From Enterocloster bolteae (GTDB taxonomy: Bacteria > Bacillota > Clostridia > Lachnospirales > Lachnospiraceae), in the NCBI RefSeq assembly GCF_002234575.2, contig NZ_CP022464.2, positions 1,550,001 through 1,614,000 of the forward strand: 64,000 nt of DNA, in the 5' to 3' direction. Under the pieces are notes generated by a model. The model had not been told where the DNA came from. It worked only from the letters and a program-made list of their open reading frames with translations, and did not search any database. This document shows, piece by piece, positions 42,001 through 50,181 of the stretch. Both the position numbers and the translations under genes were made by a program. Numbering within the stretch: the stretch's first letter is position 1; each line of letters starts with the position of its first letter.

Positions 42001-43538
42001 CAAAGCAGCAGGAAAACGAACAGGTACCGGGGATGCGAGAGCAGCGCTTCGGCATTGAGATAGAATTGACCGGGCTTACACGCAGGGCGGCGGCTGACAT
42101 CATTGGAGACTATATGGGAACCACGCCAGTTTATATAGGCGGTTTTTATTACGTCTATGAGATACCGGATAGAGAAGGGCGTCAGTGGCGTGTTGTGTTA
42201 GATAACAGTATAAAAGTAGAATGCAAAAGTGGAATTGCCAATGACGAATACAAGGTGGAGGTGGTAAGTCCCATCTGCAGATACCCGGATATTCCTGATA
42301 TACAGGAGATTGTCCGCCAACTTCGACACGGTGGGGCCATCGCTAATAAGTCCTGCGGTATTCATATCCATGTGGATGCCACCCCTCACAATGCACGGAC
42401 TTTGAGGAATATCACGAACATCATGGCCAGCAAGGAGGACTTAATTTATAAGGCATTGCAGGTTGAGGTGGCACGGAAACACCAATACTGCCGACCGGTG
42501 GATGAGACTTTTTTAGATGAGATGAACCGGAAGAAGCCGAGAAATATGGATGAGGTAAGCTTGATTTGGTATAGGGGAAGAAGCAGGAGAAGCAAGCATT
42601 ACGATAAGACGCGTTACCATTGCCTGAATCTGCACTCCGTATTCCAAAAGGGAACGATTGAGTTTAGACTGTTTAATTCCACGACCCACGCCGGAAAAGT
42701 AAAGGCATATATCCATCTATGCCTGGCCATTAGCTATCAGGCGCTCATCCAGAAATGTGCCAGCAGAAGGAAGACCACAAGCACAAATGAAAAATATACC
42801 TTCCGTACCTGGCTGCTTCGCCTGGGATTGATAGGGGAGGAGTTCGCCAACACCAGAAAGCATCTGCTTGAGCATTTGGACGGCTGTATCGCGTGGAAGG
42901 ACCCAGCTCAGGCAGAGCGGCAGAAGGAGCGTCTGCGGGCCAGACGTGAAATGGAGGAGAACGCGAATCAGGAAGGAAAGGAAAACTTGGAAGGAAGAGA
43001 CGTATCGAATCCTATGACGAAAACCGGAATGGAGGAAAAAATGGAAGAGGGAAAGTTATATGTAGCATATGGCTCTAACCTGAGCCTGACACAGATGAGA
43101 CGCCGATGTCCCACCGCCAGGGTTGTTGGGCTGGCGGAACTGATGGATTATGAGCTGCTCTTCAGAGGCCGTCGGGAAAATGCGTTCGCAACCATCGAGC
43201 CTAAACAGGGCAGCTGTGTACCTGTCATGATATGGAAGATTCAGGGGGATGACGAGTTGGCACTGGACCGATATGAGGGCTATCCCCACCTATATGAGAA
43301 GAAACAGGTGGAGGTATCTATGGGAAGAGAGCAGATGGAGGCCATGGTATATGTCATGACTCCGGGCCAATCCTTTGGCCGACCATCATCCCGGTACCTG
43401 AATATCATCCGGGAAGGTTATCGGAATGCAGGGTTTGCCCCAGTGGTCCTGGAGGCTGCTGTCAATGATTCAGTACGGTTGGCCATGCAGGAGGATGCAC
43501 AGCAGGATGGGATGACAGGGATGGACTCCCTCAGATGA
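41997..43538 (+). CDS. Amidoligase plus gamma-glutamylcyclotransferase-like fusion
   Basis: A 513-residue protein. Residues 15-290 form an amidoligase domain (QRFGIEIELTGLTRRAAADI, VEVVSPICRYPDI, NKSCGIHIHVDATPHNARTL, GTIEFRLFNSTTH). A charged, coiled linker of about 60 residues follows, then from residue 349 a GGCT/AIG2-like domain (KLYVAYGSNLSLTQMRRRCP, ENAFATIEPKQGSCVPVMIW, ALDRYEGYPHLYEKKQVEV). The two activities would make and break amide or gamma-glutamyl-type bonds on a peptide tag or protein. An internal Met at 43041 has GGAGG five bases upstream, so the GGCT part (165 residues) may also be made alone. It overlaps the VirB4 stop by four bases. Confidence 0.82.
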   Translation: MTKQQENEQVPGMREQRFGIEIELTGLTRRAAADIIGDYMGTTPVYIGGFYYVYEIPDREGRQWRVVLDNSIKVECKSGIANDEYKVEVVSPICRYPDIPDIQEIVRQLRHGGAIANKSCGIHIHVDATPHNARTLRNITNIMASKEDLIYKALQVEVARKHQYCRPVDETFLDEMNRKKPRNMDEVSLIWYRGRSRRSKHYDKTRYHCLNLHSVFQKGTIEFRLFNSTTHAGKVKAYIHLCLAISYQALIQKCASRRKTTSTNEKYTFRTWLLRLGLIGEEFANTRKHLLEHLDGCIAWKDPAQAERQKERLRARREMEENANQEGKENLEGRDVSNPMTKTGMEEKMEEGKLYVAYGSNLSLTQMRRRCPTARVVGLAELMDYELLFRGRRENAFATIEPKQGSCVPVMIWKIQGDDELALDRYEGYPHLYEKKQVEVSMGREQMEAMVYVMTPGQSFGRPSSRYLNIIREGYRNAGFAPVVLEAAVNDSVRLAMQEDAQQDGMTGMDSLR

Positions 43539-43559
43539 TGAGGAAGGAGGTAAGTCAGT

Positions 43560-44717
43560 ATGGCAGCACCTGTGCTGGCAGCCATCGCAAAGGCATCCAT
43601 CCTGGCGGCAGCCGATGAATCACATAGGAAACGGATGGCGACCATATTTGGGCTCATTCTATCCCCTGTCCTCGTGGTTATTCTACTCATAATGGGTATG
43701 CTTTCCGGGATGACTGAACATAACCAGAATGCGGTAAGGACCGTATTCGAGAATGGAAAGTTACCGGAAAAGACACCGGAGGAATACCGGGCATTCATTG
43801 TAGGGATGCAGAACAGCTTCAACCGGATAGGAAATGTAATAGACGAAGTCACCGGAATGATTGAGGAAGGAGAGATAGATGGAATGATGGTAAAGTCTAT
43901 CTTCTATTCCCTTTTTTATGATTATGAGGGCCTTCCTGTTTCATTATCCGTGATACAGGAATTCGTGGACTGCTTTGTGAAATATGAAGAACGGACAAGG
44001 GAAGAGACGGATGATGATGGGAATACAACAGAGGAAACCTATCTGGTGGCGGTTCCGCTTACCAGCCAGACAGAGATTTACAGCAACATCCGTTCACGCC
44101 TCCAGGCAGTAAATGACATAGACCAGGCCAATGCAATTGAAATATATTACCGGATGGTGTATGGGGTAGGCGCACCCACGGAGGGGGATGGATTTGTGGA
44201 ATGGTCTGAATGGAATGGGACCTTGTCGCCTGAAGCTTACGAGGCTGTCTGTAGTGATCTGCCGGAGGGGGAGGCCGGAAGTCTGGCCGTGCAGCTTGCC
44301 ATGACCCGACTGGGAGATCCATATTCCCAAGCAAAGCGCGGACAGGGGGACTATACGGACTGCAGTTATCTTACCCTATGGGCCTACCGGCAGCTGGGGG
44401 TCTATCTTCCAGGCACGGCAGCGGAGCAGGCGCAGTACTGTGTGGAGCGTGGACTGGTGGTGACAAGGGCCAGTCTTGTACCGGGGGACCTGATATTCTG
44501 GTCCTATAAACCGAATGGAAGATACATGAACATCACCCATGTGGGAATGTATGCGGGTAACGGAATGGTCGTCGATGCATCCTCCTCACGTGGCAAAGTA
44601 GTTTACAGGAACTTGTTCGATGCAGACAAACAGGTTTTATATGGACGTCCGGCTCTGCTCAGTACAGCCGGAAAAAGTGAACAGGAGAATCAAAGAAACG
44701 AACACAAATCAATATAG
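43560..44717 (+). CDS. NlpC/P60 (C40) peptidoglycan hydrolase of the mating apparatus
   Basis: A 385-residue protein with an N-terminal cytosolic part, one membrane helix (ATIFGLILSPVLVVILLIMG), a middle extracellular region of about 200 residues, and a C-terminal NlpC/P60 domain: AVQLAMTRLGDPYSQAK, catalytic Cys in YTDCSYLTLWAYRQLG, catalytic His in ITHVGMYAGNGMVVDAS. It would cut peptide bonds in the wall to let the T4SS through. There is no N-terminal lysozyme-like domain, unlike some relatives. GGAAGGAGG precedes the ATG. Confidence 0.88.
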   Translation: MAAPVLAAIAKASILAAADESHRKRMATIFGLILSPVLVVILLIMGMLSGMTEHNQNAVRTVFENGKLPEKTPEEYRAFIVGMQNSFNRIGNVIDEVTGMIEEGEIDGMMVKSIFYSLFYDYEGLPVSLSVIQEFVDCFVKYEERTREETDDDGNTTEETYLVAVPLTSQTEIYSNIRSRLQAVNDIDQANAIEIYYRMVYGVGAPTEGDGFVEWSEWNGTLSPEAYEAVCSDLPEGEAGSLAVQLAMTRLGDPYSQAKRGQGDYTDCSYLTLWAYRQLGVYLPGTAAEQAQYCVERGLVVTRASLVPGDLIFWSYKPNGRYMNITHVGMYAGNGMVVDASSSRGKVVYRNLFDADKQVLYGRPALLSTAGKSEQENQRNEHKSI

Positions 44718-44738
44718 AAATGTAAGGAGGATATGACC

Positions 44739-44957
44739 ATGGCAAAGAAGAACATCACAACTGGATTCCCGGAGGAAAAATTGAATGTATTGTTATATTT
44801 CTTAAATCGTGAGCAGCAGAATCTGGAGCCATTGTTAGAAGAACAGCTGGACAGACTGTATAATCGGGCCGTACCAAAACAGACCAGGGACTTCATTCAG
44901 TTCCAGATGACAGGCGAGCTTGCAACTGAAACAGAGGAAAATCAGGAAGCAGGGTAG
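44739..44957 (+). CDS. DUF6103-like protein, possibly cut short by UAG
   Basis: A 72-residue helical protein (AKKNITTGFPEEKLNVLLYF, LNREQQNLEPLLEEQLDRLY, NRAVPKQTRDFIQF). It is related to the DUF6103 gene at 46187 by the FxEEKLxxL, L..LY..xVP...R.FI pattern. The start is the ATG at 44739 after AAGGAGG. The stop is a UAG at 44955-44957, after which the same frame stays open for 52 codons to 45116 (see the next feature). Function unknown. Confidence 0.6.
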   Translation: MAKKNITTGFPEEKLNVLLYFLNREQQNLEPLLEEQLDRLYNRAVPKQTRDFIQFQMTGELATETEENQEAG

Positions 44958-45116
44958 GAAAACACACCAGGAACAAAGGAAACAGTCAAAGAGGCAAAAC
45001 GGAATAAACGGCAGGAACGCCAAACCGTTCAGACGGTTGTACAGAAACCAGATGCGCCCAAGTTAGATGAAGACGTACAGGAGGAAGAAGGCCCTGGCAT
45101 GCAGATGGGGATGTAA
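44958..45116 (+). pseudogene. In-frame extension after the UAG
   Basis: Directly after the UAG the frame reads ENTPGTKETVKEAKRNKRQE, RQTVQTVVQKPDAPKLDEDV, QEEEGPGMQMGM and UAA. The charged, low-complexity composition and lack of stops fit a disordered C-terminal tail that was once joined to the 72-residue domain. It is either lost by a nonsense change or reached by readthrough. Confidence 0.45.
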
Positions 45117-45167
45117 GATGCGGCCGAATGATACCAGGATATTCCTGTGGAAGGAGGGGTAACTAAC

Positions 45168-46151
45168 ATGGTTTTTCAGGAATTCATATCAACAGTAGCT
45201 AAGAGAATGGAAGAAAGATATAAGGAAATGGGACAGGATTATTCGGTGACAATTAAGAACCGGGAGAGGGTGAACCGGGAAAATAGTAGTTCAATTGTCG
45301 TAAAAAAGCCAGGCCAGCTACAACAACCAGGCATTGTAATGAACTCCTTTTATGCTGATTTTAGTGAAGGAAAAAAGAAGATGGACGAGATTATTGACCA
45401 GCTAATGAAAACAGTTGAGGAGGAAAACTTGGGAATCCAACTGAATGGTTCTTATTTTACAAAGGACAGAATTTTAAAGAATATCCGTATGGAATTGATT
45501 AATGCGGACCGGAATCGGGAACTCCTATCCCATGTACCACATCGGATGGTTGCTGACCTGGCAGTCATTTATAAATATATCATTCAGGATACGGGGGAGG
45601 GGATAATCGGTGCAACACTGACCAACCATACGATTGCCGGAATGGGAATTCATGAAGATGAGCTTTTTCAGATGGCCATGGATAACCGTAGAGAAAATGC
45701 CCCATACGTCATCGGGAACCTAGAGGATGTCATTCATGGATTAAACGAAAGCCTGGGAATGGAAGAAACTCCTGAAGAGGATGGTTTGGATTCGTTTTTA
45801 GATTGTAGCGTTTTGACATCACAGGATGGATTATTTGGTGCTTCCTGCATCCTATATCCGGAAGCAGTGAAGGAGCTTGCTGCCGCCAAGGGAGGAAACT
45901 TTTTCCTTCTGCCATCATCCATTCATGAATGGCTTGTTATACCTGATGATGGAATATACGATGGCTTAGAAGATATAGTCCGATTCGTGAACCAAAATGA
46001 GGTGGGAGAAGAGGAAGTCCTATCAGACCACGTCTACTATTATGATGTCCAGAAACAGGAGTTGTCCATCCATCAGGCAGGCGAGGAAATCGAAATGGAC
46101 GCTGATAGAAATGGCGGACCGGATGTGGGACGGATGGATTTTTTGAGTTAA
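45168..46151 (+). CDS. DUF5688 protein
   Basis: A 327-residue soluble protein with MVFQEFISTVAKRMEERYKE, YSVTIKNRERVNRENSSSIV, LLSHVPHRMVADLAVIYKYI and HEDELFQMAMDNRRENAPYV, then LYPEAVKELAAAKGGNFFLL, PSSIHEWLVIPD. It fits DUF5688, a family common in clostridial elements with no known role. The final part (LSDHVYYYDVQKQELSIHQA) is strand-rich. The start is the ATG at 45168 after GGAGGGG. Confidence 0.75.
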   Translation: MVFQEFISTVAKRMEERYKEMGQDYSVTIKNRERVNRENSSSIVVKKPGQLQQPGIVMNSFYADFSEGKKKMDEIIDQLMKTVEEENLGIQLNGSYFTKDRILKNIRMELINADRNRELLSHVPHRMVADLAVIYKYIIQDTGEGIIGATLTNHTIAGMGIHEDELFQMAMDNRRENAPYVIGNLEDVIHGLNESLGMEETPEEDGLDSFLDCSVLTSQDGLFGASCILYPEAVKELAAAKGGNFFLLPSSIHEWLVIPDDGIYDGLEDIVRFVNQNEVGEEEVLSDHVYYYDVQKQELSIHQAGEEIEMDADRNGGPDVGRMDFLS

Positions 46152-46186
46152 GTCAAGAAGTATTTATTGAAAGAGGGAGGTTTATT

Positions 46187-46471
46187 TTGAAAAAGGCAAT
46201 CATCCAACTGAAATATGATGAAGAGAAACTGTCGGCATTGGAAAAGTATATGATAAAGAAAGAGGTGGATCTGGAGGTGGAACTATTGCATACCCTGCAA
46301 AAATTATATGAAAAATATGTGCCGCCGGCCGTCAGGGAATATATTGAAAGCCGGGAAACATGTGAAGGGAGGACTGGCGTGAGGAGCCAGGAACGGAGGA
46401 ACACTGCCAACCGGGCAAATGAGGGAATACTGGAAACAGGGGAAGGAACATGGAGCACGGAGAATTCGTAA
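46187..46471 (+). CDS. DUF6103 protein
   Basis: A 94-residue protein with the DUF6103 core KKAIIQLKYDEEKLSALEKY, MIKKEVDLEVELLHTLQKLY, EKYVPPAVREYIESRE, followed by a polar tail. DUF6103 proteins are small, helical, and linked to conjugation genes. The start is TTG at 46187 after GGGAGG. A distant relative is at 44739. Confidence 0.75.
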   Translation: MKKAIIQLKYDEEKLSALEKYMIKKEVDLEVELLHTLQKLYEKYVPPAVREYIESRETCEGRTGVRSQERRNTANRANEGILETGEGTWSTENS

Positions 46472-46727
46472 GGCAGCGTACGGATAAACCAGGCCTGTGA
46501 CGCACGGTAAGCCAGCGTGTGGGCTTTTACAGAGGAGAGTGGGAGTACCGGGCATGTCAGGAAAAAGCGACGGAATTTGGGCGGATTTGAGAAAACGGCG
46601 TAAAATCAAGTACTGAGACAGGGATATCATGGACCATCAGCATGCAGATTTCAGAGGTAATTCCGGCGTTCGATTTGTGTGCAGGTTAAAGGGAGGTGCA
46701 CCTAAAGGCGCCCCTCCCAGTCACAAT

Positions 46728-46748
46728 CGCCCGCAATGCGGGCGTTTT
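46728..46748 (+). terminator. Strong hairpin with T run
   Basis: CGCCCGC and GCGGGCG form a perfect seven-base stem with a three-base loop, followed by TTTT. It fits an intrinsic terminator ending the DUF6103 transcript or a part of a larger structured RNA. Confidence 0.7.
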
Positions 46749-46818
46749 CCGCATCCGCCAAGGTGCACCGGTTTGGAGTTCTGGTCACCTGCCAGGTGGT
46801 CGGAATACATGAAAAATA

Positions 46819-46839
46819 GCGGGAATCCAGGATTCCTGC
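46819..46839. repeat. Palindrome, possible protein-binding site
   Basis: The 15-base palindrome GGAATCCAGGATTCC (46822-46836) is extended by further pairs on both sides. With only one central base it is more likely a binding site or nick-region element than a hairpin. Confidence 0.4.
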
Positions 46840-46964
46840 CCATGTTTTAGGTACACCCTTTAGGTGGTTCTGTCAGATATATCCCTTGTTTTTTATAACA
46901 TATGGATATGGACTTTTATCAGTATAATCGGTATTGTGGTGTCAAATGAAAAGGAGAGGTACCG

Positions 46965-47249
46965 ATGAAACAGAAAACAGGTAAAACCAAAGATGAGATT
47001 CTGGCCTTCAGGGTAGAAATACTGGACAGTCAATGGCAGGAAAACAAGACACCGGAAGAACGTATCATCCAGCAAAAGGTGAATGAGCGTTTGGATGGGT
47101 GGCTTAAACAGATTAGCGGGGAACAACGTGATGGGATTGAGGACTGCATTGATGATATGCTGGAAGAGAACTGGGAATGCCAGCTCTATCTATATGAGGA
47201 AGGGGTAAAGGATGGAATACGTTTGATGAAGATGATATATGGATTATGA
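46965..47249 (+). CDS. Unknown helical ICE protein
   Basis: A 94-residue, highly charged helical protein (ILAFRVEILDSQWQENKTPE, QQKVNERLDGWLKQISGEQR, DDMLEENWECQLYLYEEGVK). GGAGAGGT precedes the ATG. I do not recognise its family. Its position before the relaxase gene fits an accessory DNA-processing or regulatory role. Confidence 0.5.
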   Translation: MKQKTGKTKDEILAFRVEILDSQWQENKTPEERIIQQKVNERLDGWLKQISGEQRDGIEDCIDDMLEENWECQLYLYEEGVKDGIRLMKMIYGL

Positions 47250-47322
47250 ATCCAAAAGAATGTGATTTAGAATTGAATTATGAAGACAAGGTATGTAGAT
47301 ACTGGATGGGATCAATCGTGGC

Positions 47323-47351
47323 TTGTAATCAAAAAAGTATGATGTTATAAT
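47323..47351 (+). promoter_or_regulatory. Near-consensus promoter before the HicB-like gene
   Basis: TTGTAA at 47323-47328 and TATAAT at 47346-47351 have an exact 17-base gap. It probably drives the HicB-like gene and perhaps the relaxase operon. Confidence 0.7.
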
Positions 47352-47428
47352 TTAATGACAGGAAGTGGAAGGAGAGTTCCATGCCGACAAATGATAGGTA
47401 ACTATTTGCTGAAGTTGGAGGTGTAAGG

Positions 47429-47638
47429 ATGCATAGATATGAGCGCATTGTGTTCTGGTCCGGGGAAGATCAGAAATGGATTGTCGATGTACCAGAGCTC
47501 TCCGGGTGCATGGCGGATGGGGCTACACCGGTGGAAGCGCTGGAGAATGTTGAAACCATCATTGATGAGTGGATTGAAACGGCAAGAGCCATAGGGCGTG
47601 AGATACCAGAGCCGAAAGGCCGTCTGCTCTATGCATAG
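47429..47638 (+). CDS. HicB-family antitoxin-like protein
   Basis: A 69-residue protein with the HicB fold: YERIVFWSGEDQKWIVDVPE, LSGCMADGATPVEALENVET, IIDEWIETARAIG. No HicA RNA-binding toxin is adjacent, and only 60-70 bases with no sign of HicA precede it. It lacks a C-terminal DNA-binding domain. It is probably a solitary HicB. GGAGGTG precedes the ATG. Confidence 0.82.
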   Translation: MHRYERIVFWSGEDQKWIVDVPELSGCMADGATPVEALENVETIIDEWIETARAIGREIPEPKGRLLYA

Positions 47639-47670
47639 GTGAAATGGAAATGTTTATATGCTCACAGTTT

Positions 47671-47700
47671 AGGCTGTCACATTAGGTGGCGGTCTTTTTT
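47671..47700 (+). terminator. Terminator after the HicB-like gene
   Basis: AGGCTGTCAC pairs with GTGGCGGTCT over ten bases with three G-U wobbles and is followed by TTTTTT. Confidence 0.75.
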
Positions 47701-47791
47701 GATTAAAAACCATTTTCTTCAGCTCTTGTTTGTAAATGAAGGGGGTGAAACGAAAGCTCTGAAGGGGATATTTTGGAATGGAGGTGAGTGT

Positions 47792-48199
47792 TTGGAGGAC
47801 GACACGAAGAAACGAATTCCGGTCTGGTTATATCCGAAGACCCTGAAGCGGATGGATGAGTGCCTGGACTTGGGGAACTGTAAGAGCCGGAGCGAATACA
47901 TTGAAAATGCAGTGTCATTTTATAACGGATATCTCTTATCGAAGGAAAGCAGCCCCTATCTGCCGGTTATTCTTACCTCGGCCATGTCCGGTATCGTGGA
48001 AGCGTCTGAGAACCGGACATCCAGGTTGTTATTCAAACTTGCAGTGGAGTTATCCATGCTCATGAATCTGTATGCGGCCCAGAGTGATGTGGGGGAGGAG
48101 ATTTTGGAAAAACTGAGGGGAAAGTGCATCCAGGATGTGAAGCATACGAATGGTTCGGTGAATCTTGAATCTGTTATGGCGTATCAGAAAGGAAAATAG
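47792..48199 (+). CDS. Ribbon-helix-helix relaxase accessory-type protein
   Basis: A 135-residue protein starting at a TTG after GGAGGTGAG: EDDTKKRIPVWLYPKTLKRM, DECLDLGNCKSRSEYIENAV, SFYNGYL. The strand-helix-helix with SRSEYIENAV is typical of RHH DNA-binding proteins such as MobC-like oriT binders. It precedes the relaxase, so it probably binds the oriT. An upstream in-frame ATG at 47639 would run through the terminator and is rejected. Confidence 0.75.
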   Translation: MEDDTKKRIPVWLYPKTLKRMDECLDLGNCKSRSEYIENAVSFYNGYLLSKESSPYLPVILTSAMSGIVEASENRTSRLLFKLAVELSMLMNLYAAQSDVGEEILEKLRGKCIQDVKHTNGSVNLESVMAYQKGK

Positions 48200-48243
48200 A
48201 ACTTGTACATGGCATGGGATACTTCTGGAACAGGGGTGATTGG

Positions 48244-50169
48244 ATGCCTAGAATCATATTGAAATGCCGTTACCTGAAGCATGAGAAAGCACATCTGGCG
48301 CATCTGGTCCGTTACATTGCCACACGGGAAGGTGTGGAGATGGCAAGGGATACCCACGACCATCTGCCGGCAACCGCCAGACAAAAACAACTGATCGATG
48401 AATTACTCCGGGCCCTTCCTGATACGCAGGAGTCTTATGAATATCGTGATTATCAGGCGAATCCTACCATGGGTAACGCATCGGCGTTCATTGCTATTTC
48501 CATTGAGCAGAATATGGACCTGGTAGCAAAGAAGGAAAATTATGTGGATTATATAGCCAGCCGTCCCGGGGTAGAGAAAAGGGGGACACATGGACTGTTT
48601 ACCGATGCCGGTGTGCCGGTCATACTGTCACGAGTACAGGAAGAAGTCGCCAGACATGAAGGGAACGTATGGACCTTCATACTTTCCATACGGAGAGAGG
48701 ATGCAGTGCGATTAGGTTACGATAATGTAAAAAGGTGGGAAGCTTTGCTGCGCGGTAAGCGGATGCAGATGGCGGAGGCCATGAAGATGTCACCAGAGAA
48801 TCTGGTATGGTATGCGGCTTTCCATCAAGCAGGACATCATCCACATGTCCATATGATTGCGTACAGCCGCGACCCCGGTAAAGGATTCCTGACGGAAAAG
48901 GGGATTGAGCAGATGCGCGCCATGTACGCAAAAGAAATATTCCATCAGGATATGTATGAGATGTATCAGAATCAGACGGTTCAGAGGAACGAGCTGGTAA
49001 GGGCCAGCGCAGACCCGCTGATGAAATTATTCGGACAGGATCAGGGAAGATGGGAAGAAAGCAGTAAACTGGAGCAGTTGATGACACAGTTGGCAGCGGA
49101 TCTGAAACAGACAAAGGGAAGAAAAGTATATGGTTACCTGCCTCCAAGGGTAAAGCAGCAGGTAGACCGTATTGTGAATGTATTGTCCACCAACCCTGCT
49201 ATAGCTGAATGTTATCAAAAATGGTATGAATCCAGACTGGAGATTTTACACATCTATTCAGATCAGACGCCGGAGCCGCCCCCACTTTCCAAGCAGAAGG
49301 AATTTAAGCAAATCAAAAATATGATTATCAGGGAGGCCATGGAATGGGAAGCGTATGGGGAATGTATTTCTGAGCAGCCGATGGATGATGTGAGCCTGAT
49401 GATTGCGGAGGATATGGAGATCATGGATGGAACTGAATTTACGGATGATGTTGTGGCAGATGATGATATGTCCTGTATTGTGGAATTTATAGAAGATGGT
49501 TATGCCAAATGGACGGACGAATACAGGCAGACGAGGAATATTCTGTATGGAACGGATGGAGAAAAGCCGGACGTAGGAACAGCCAATCAGATGATTTACT
49601 CCGAAGCTGAACAGGGAAATACGTTTGCAATGTGTGACCTTAGACAGATGCTGCATTATGGGAGAGGATGCGAACCGGATCCGGAAGTATCCCAGGCATG
49701 GTATAACAGAGCATTCCGCGTTTTCCTAAATGCTGAAACCGTAAAGGAAACTGCTTATTTGGAATACCGGCTTGGGAAGCTGTATTATGACGACCTGTAT
49801 ATGGAAAAGAATCTGGGAGCATCCGTTTACTGGCTGAACCTGGGAGCAGGTCATGGGAATACGTACGCACAGTATCTACTGGGAAAGCTATACCTGTTTG
49901 AACCAACGGTCAGGGATGATGAGAGCGGCATCTTCTGGCTGCAGAATTGCGCAGACCAGGGTAATCCATATGCAGTATATCTTCTGGAACATAAGGATGA
50001 GTGGGGAAGGATACGACTCCGGTCAGGAGTTATCCGCTTATTTCATCATCTGTCTGCTCTGTTTAATGAACAGGAAAACGAAGATCATAACAAGATGCAT
50101 GAATGGATTGACCGCAAGAGAGGACGCAAGCTTAAGGAAAAGAAGATAGCACAGGGAATCCGGGGATAG
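48244..50169 (+). CDS. MobP-type (MobP3-like) relaxase with Sel1 repeats
   Basis: A 641-residue relaxase. The N-terminus has RIILKCRYLKHEKAHLAHLV and RYIATREGVE, then EGNVWTFILSIRREDAVRLG, and the metal-binding HHPHVHMIAYS that is the HUH-like motif of MobP3. The catalytic Tyr is probably within YVDYIASRPG. C-terminal residues 450-610 contain Sel1-like repeats (EAEQGNTFAMCDLRQMLHYG, GLGAGHGNTYAQYLLGKLYL-like text), typical of the family. It nicks oriT and leads DNA into the T4SS. The ATG at 48244 was chosen over 48214; GGGGTGATTGG precedes it. Confidence 0.85.
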   Translation: MPRIILKCRYLKHEKAHLAHLVRYIATREGVEMARDTHDHLPATARQKQLIDELLRALPDTQESYEYRDYQANPTMGNASAFIAISIEQNMDLVAKKENYVDYIASRPGVEKRGTHGLFTDAGVPVILSRVQEEVARHEGNVWTFILSIRREDAVRLGYDNVKRWEALLRGKRMQMAEAMKMSPENLVWYAAFHQAGHHPHVHMIAYSRDPGKGFLTEKGIEQMRAMYAKEIFHQDMYEMYQNQTVQRNELVRASADPLMKLFGQDQGRWEESSKLEQLMTQLAADLKQTKGRKVYGYLPPRVKQQVDRIVNVLSTNPAIAECYQKWYESRLEILHIYSDQTPEPPPLSKQKEFKQIKNMIIREAMEWEAYGECISEQPMDDVSLMIAEDMEIMDGTEFTDDVVADDDMSCIVEFIEDGYAKWTDEYRQTRNILYGTDGEKPDVGTANQMIYSEAEQGNTFAMCDLRQMLHYGRGCEPDPEVSQAWYNRAFRVFLNAETVKETAYLEYRLGKLYYDDLYMEKNLGASVYWLNLGAGHGNTYAQYLLGKLYLFEPTVRDDESGIFWLQNCADQGNPYAVYLLEHKDEWGRIRLRSGVIRLFHHLSALFNEQENEDHNKMHEWIDRKRGRKLKEKKIAQGIRG

Positions 50170-50181
50170 GAGGGATCATGA

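Larger units (their letters stand above)
46472..46964. other. Structured noncoding region, candidate oriT or RNA
   Basis: About 490 bases with unusually many inverted repeats: GGGAGG...CCTCCC (46691-46718), a perfect CGCCCGC-AAT-GCGGGCG hairpin (46728-46744), two copies of the palindrome-bearing AGGTGCACC (from 46694 and 46756) and the palindrome GGAATCCAGGATTCC (46822-46836). An open frame at 46629-46850 (73 codons) covers part of it but has poor coding character. It lies about 1.4 kb upstream of the relaxase gene. oriT or a structured RNA is possible but unproven. Confidence 0.4.

Noticed and set aside
46629..46850. A 73-codon open frame in the structured region
   Set aside because: Pro/Cys/Arg-rich text that follows the inverted repeats, no ribosome site and no recognisable fold. 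The DNA is better explained as structured.
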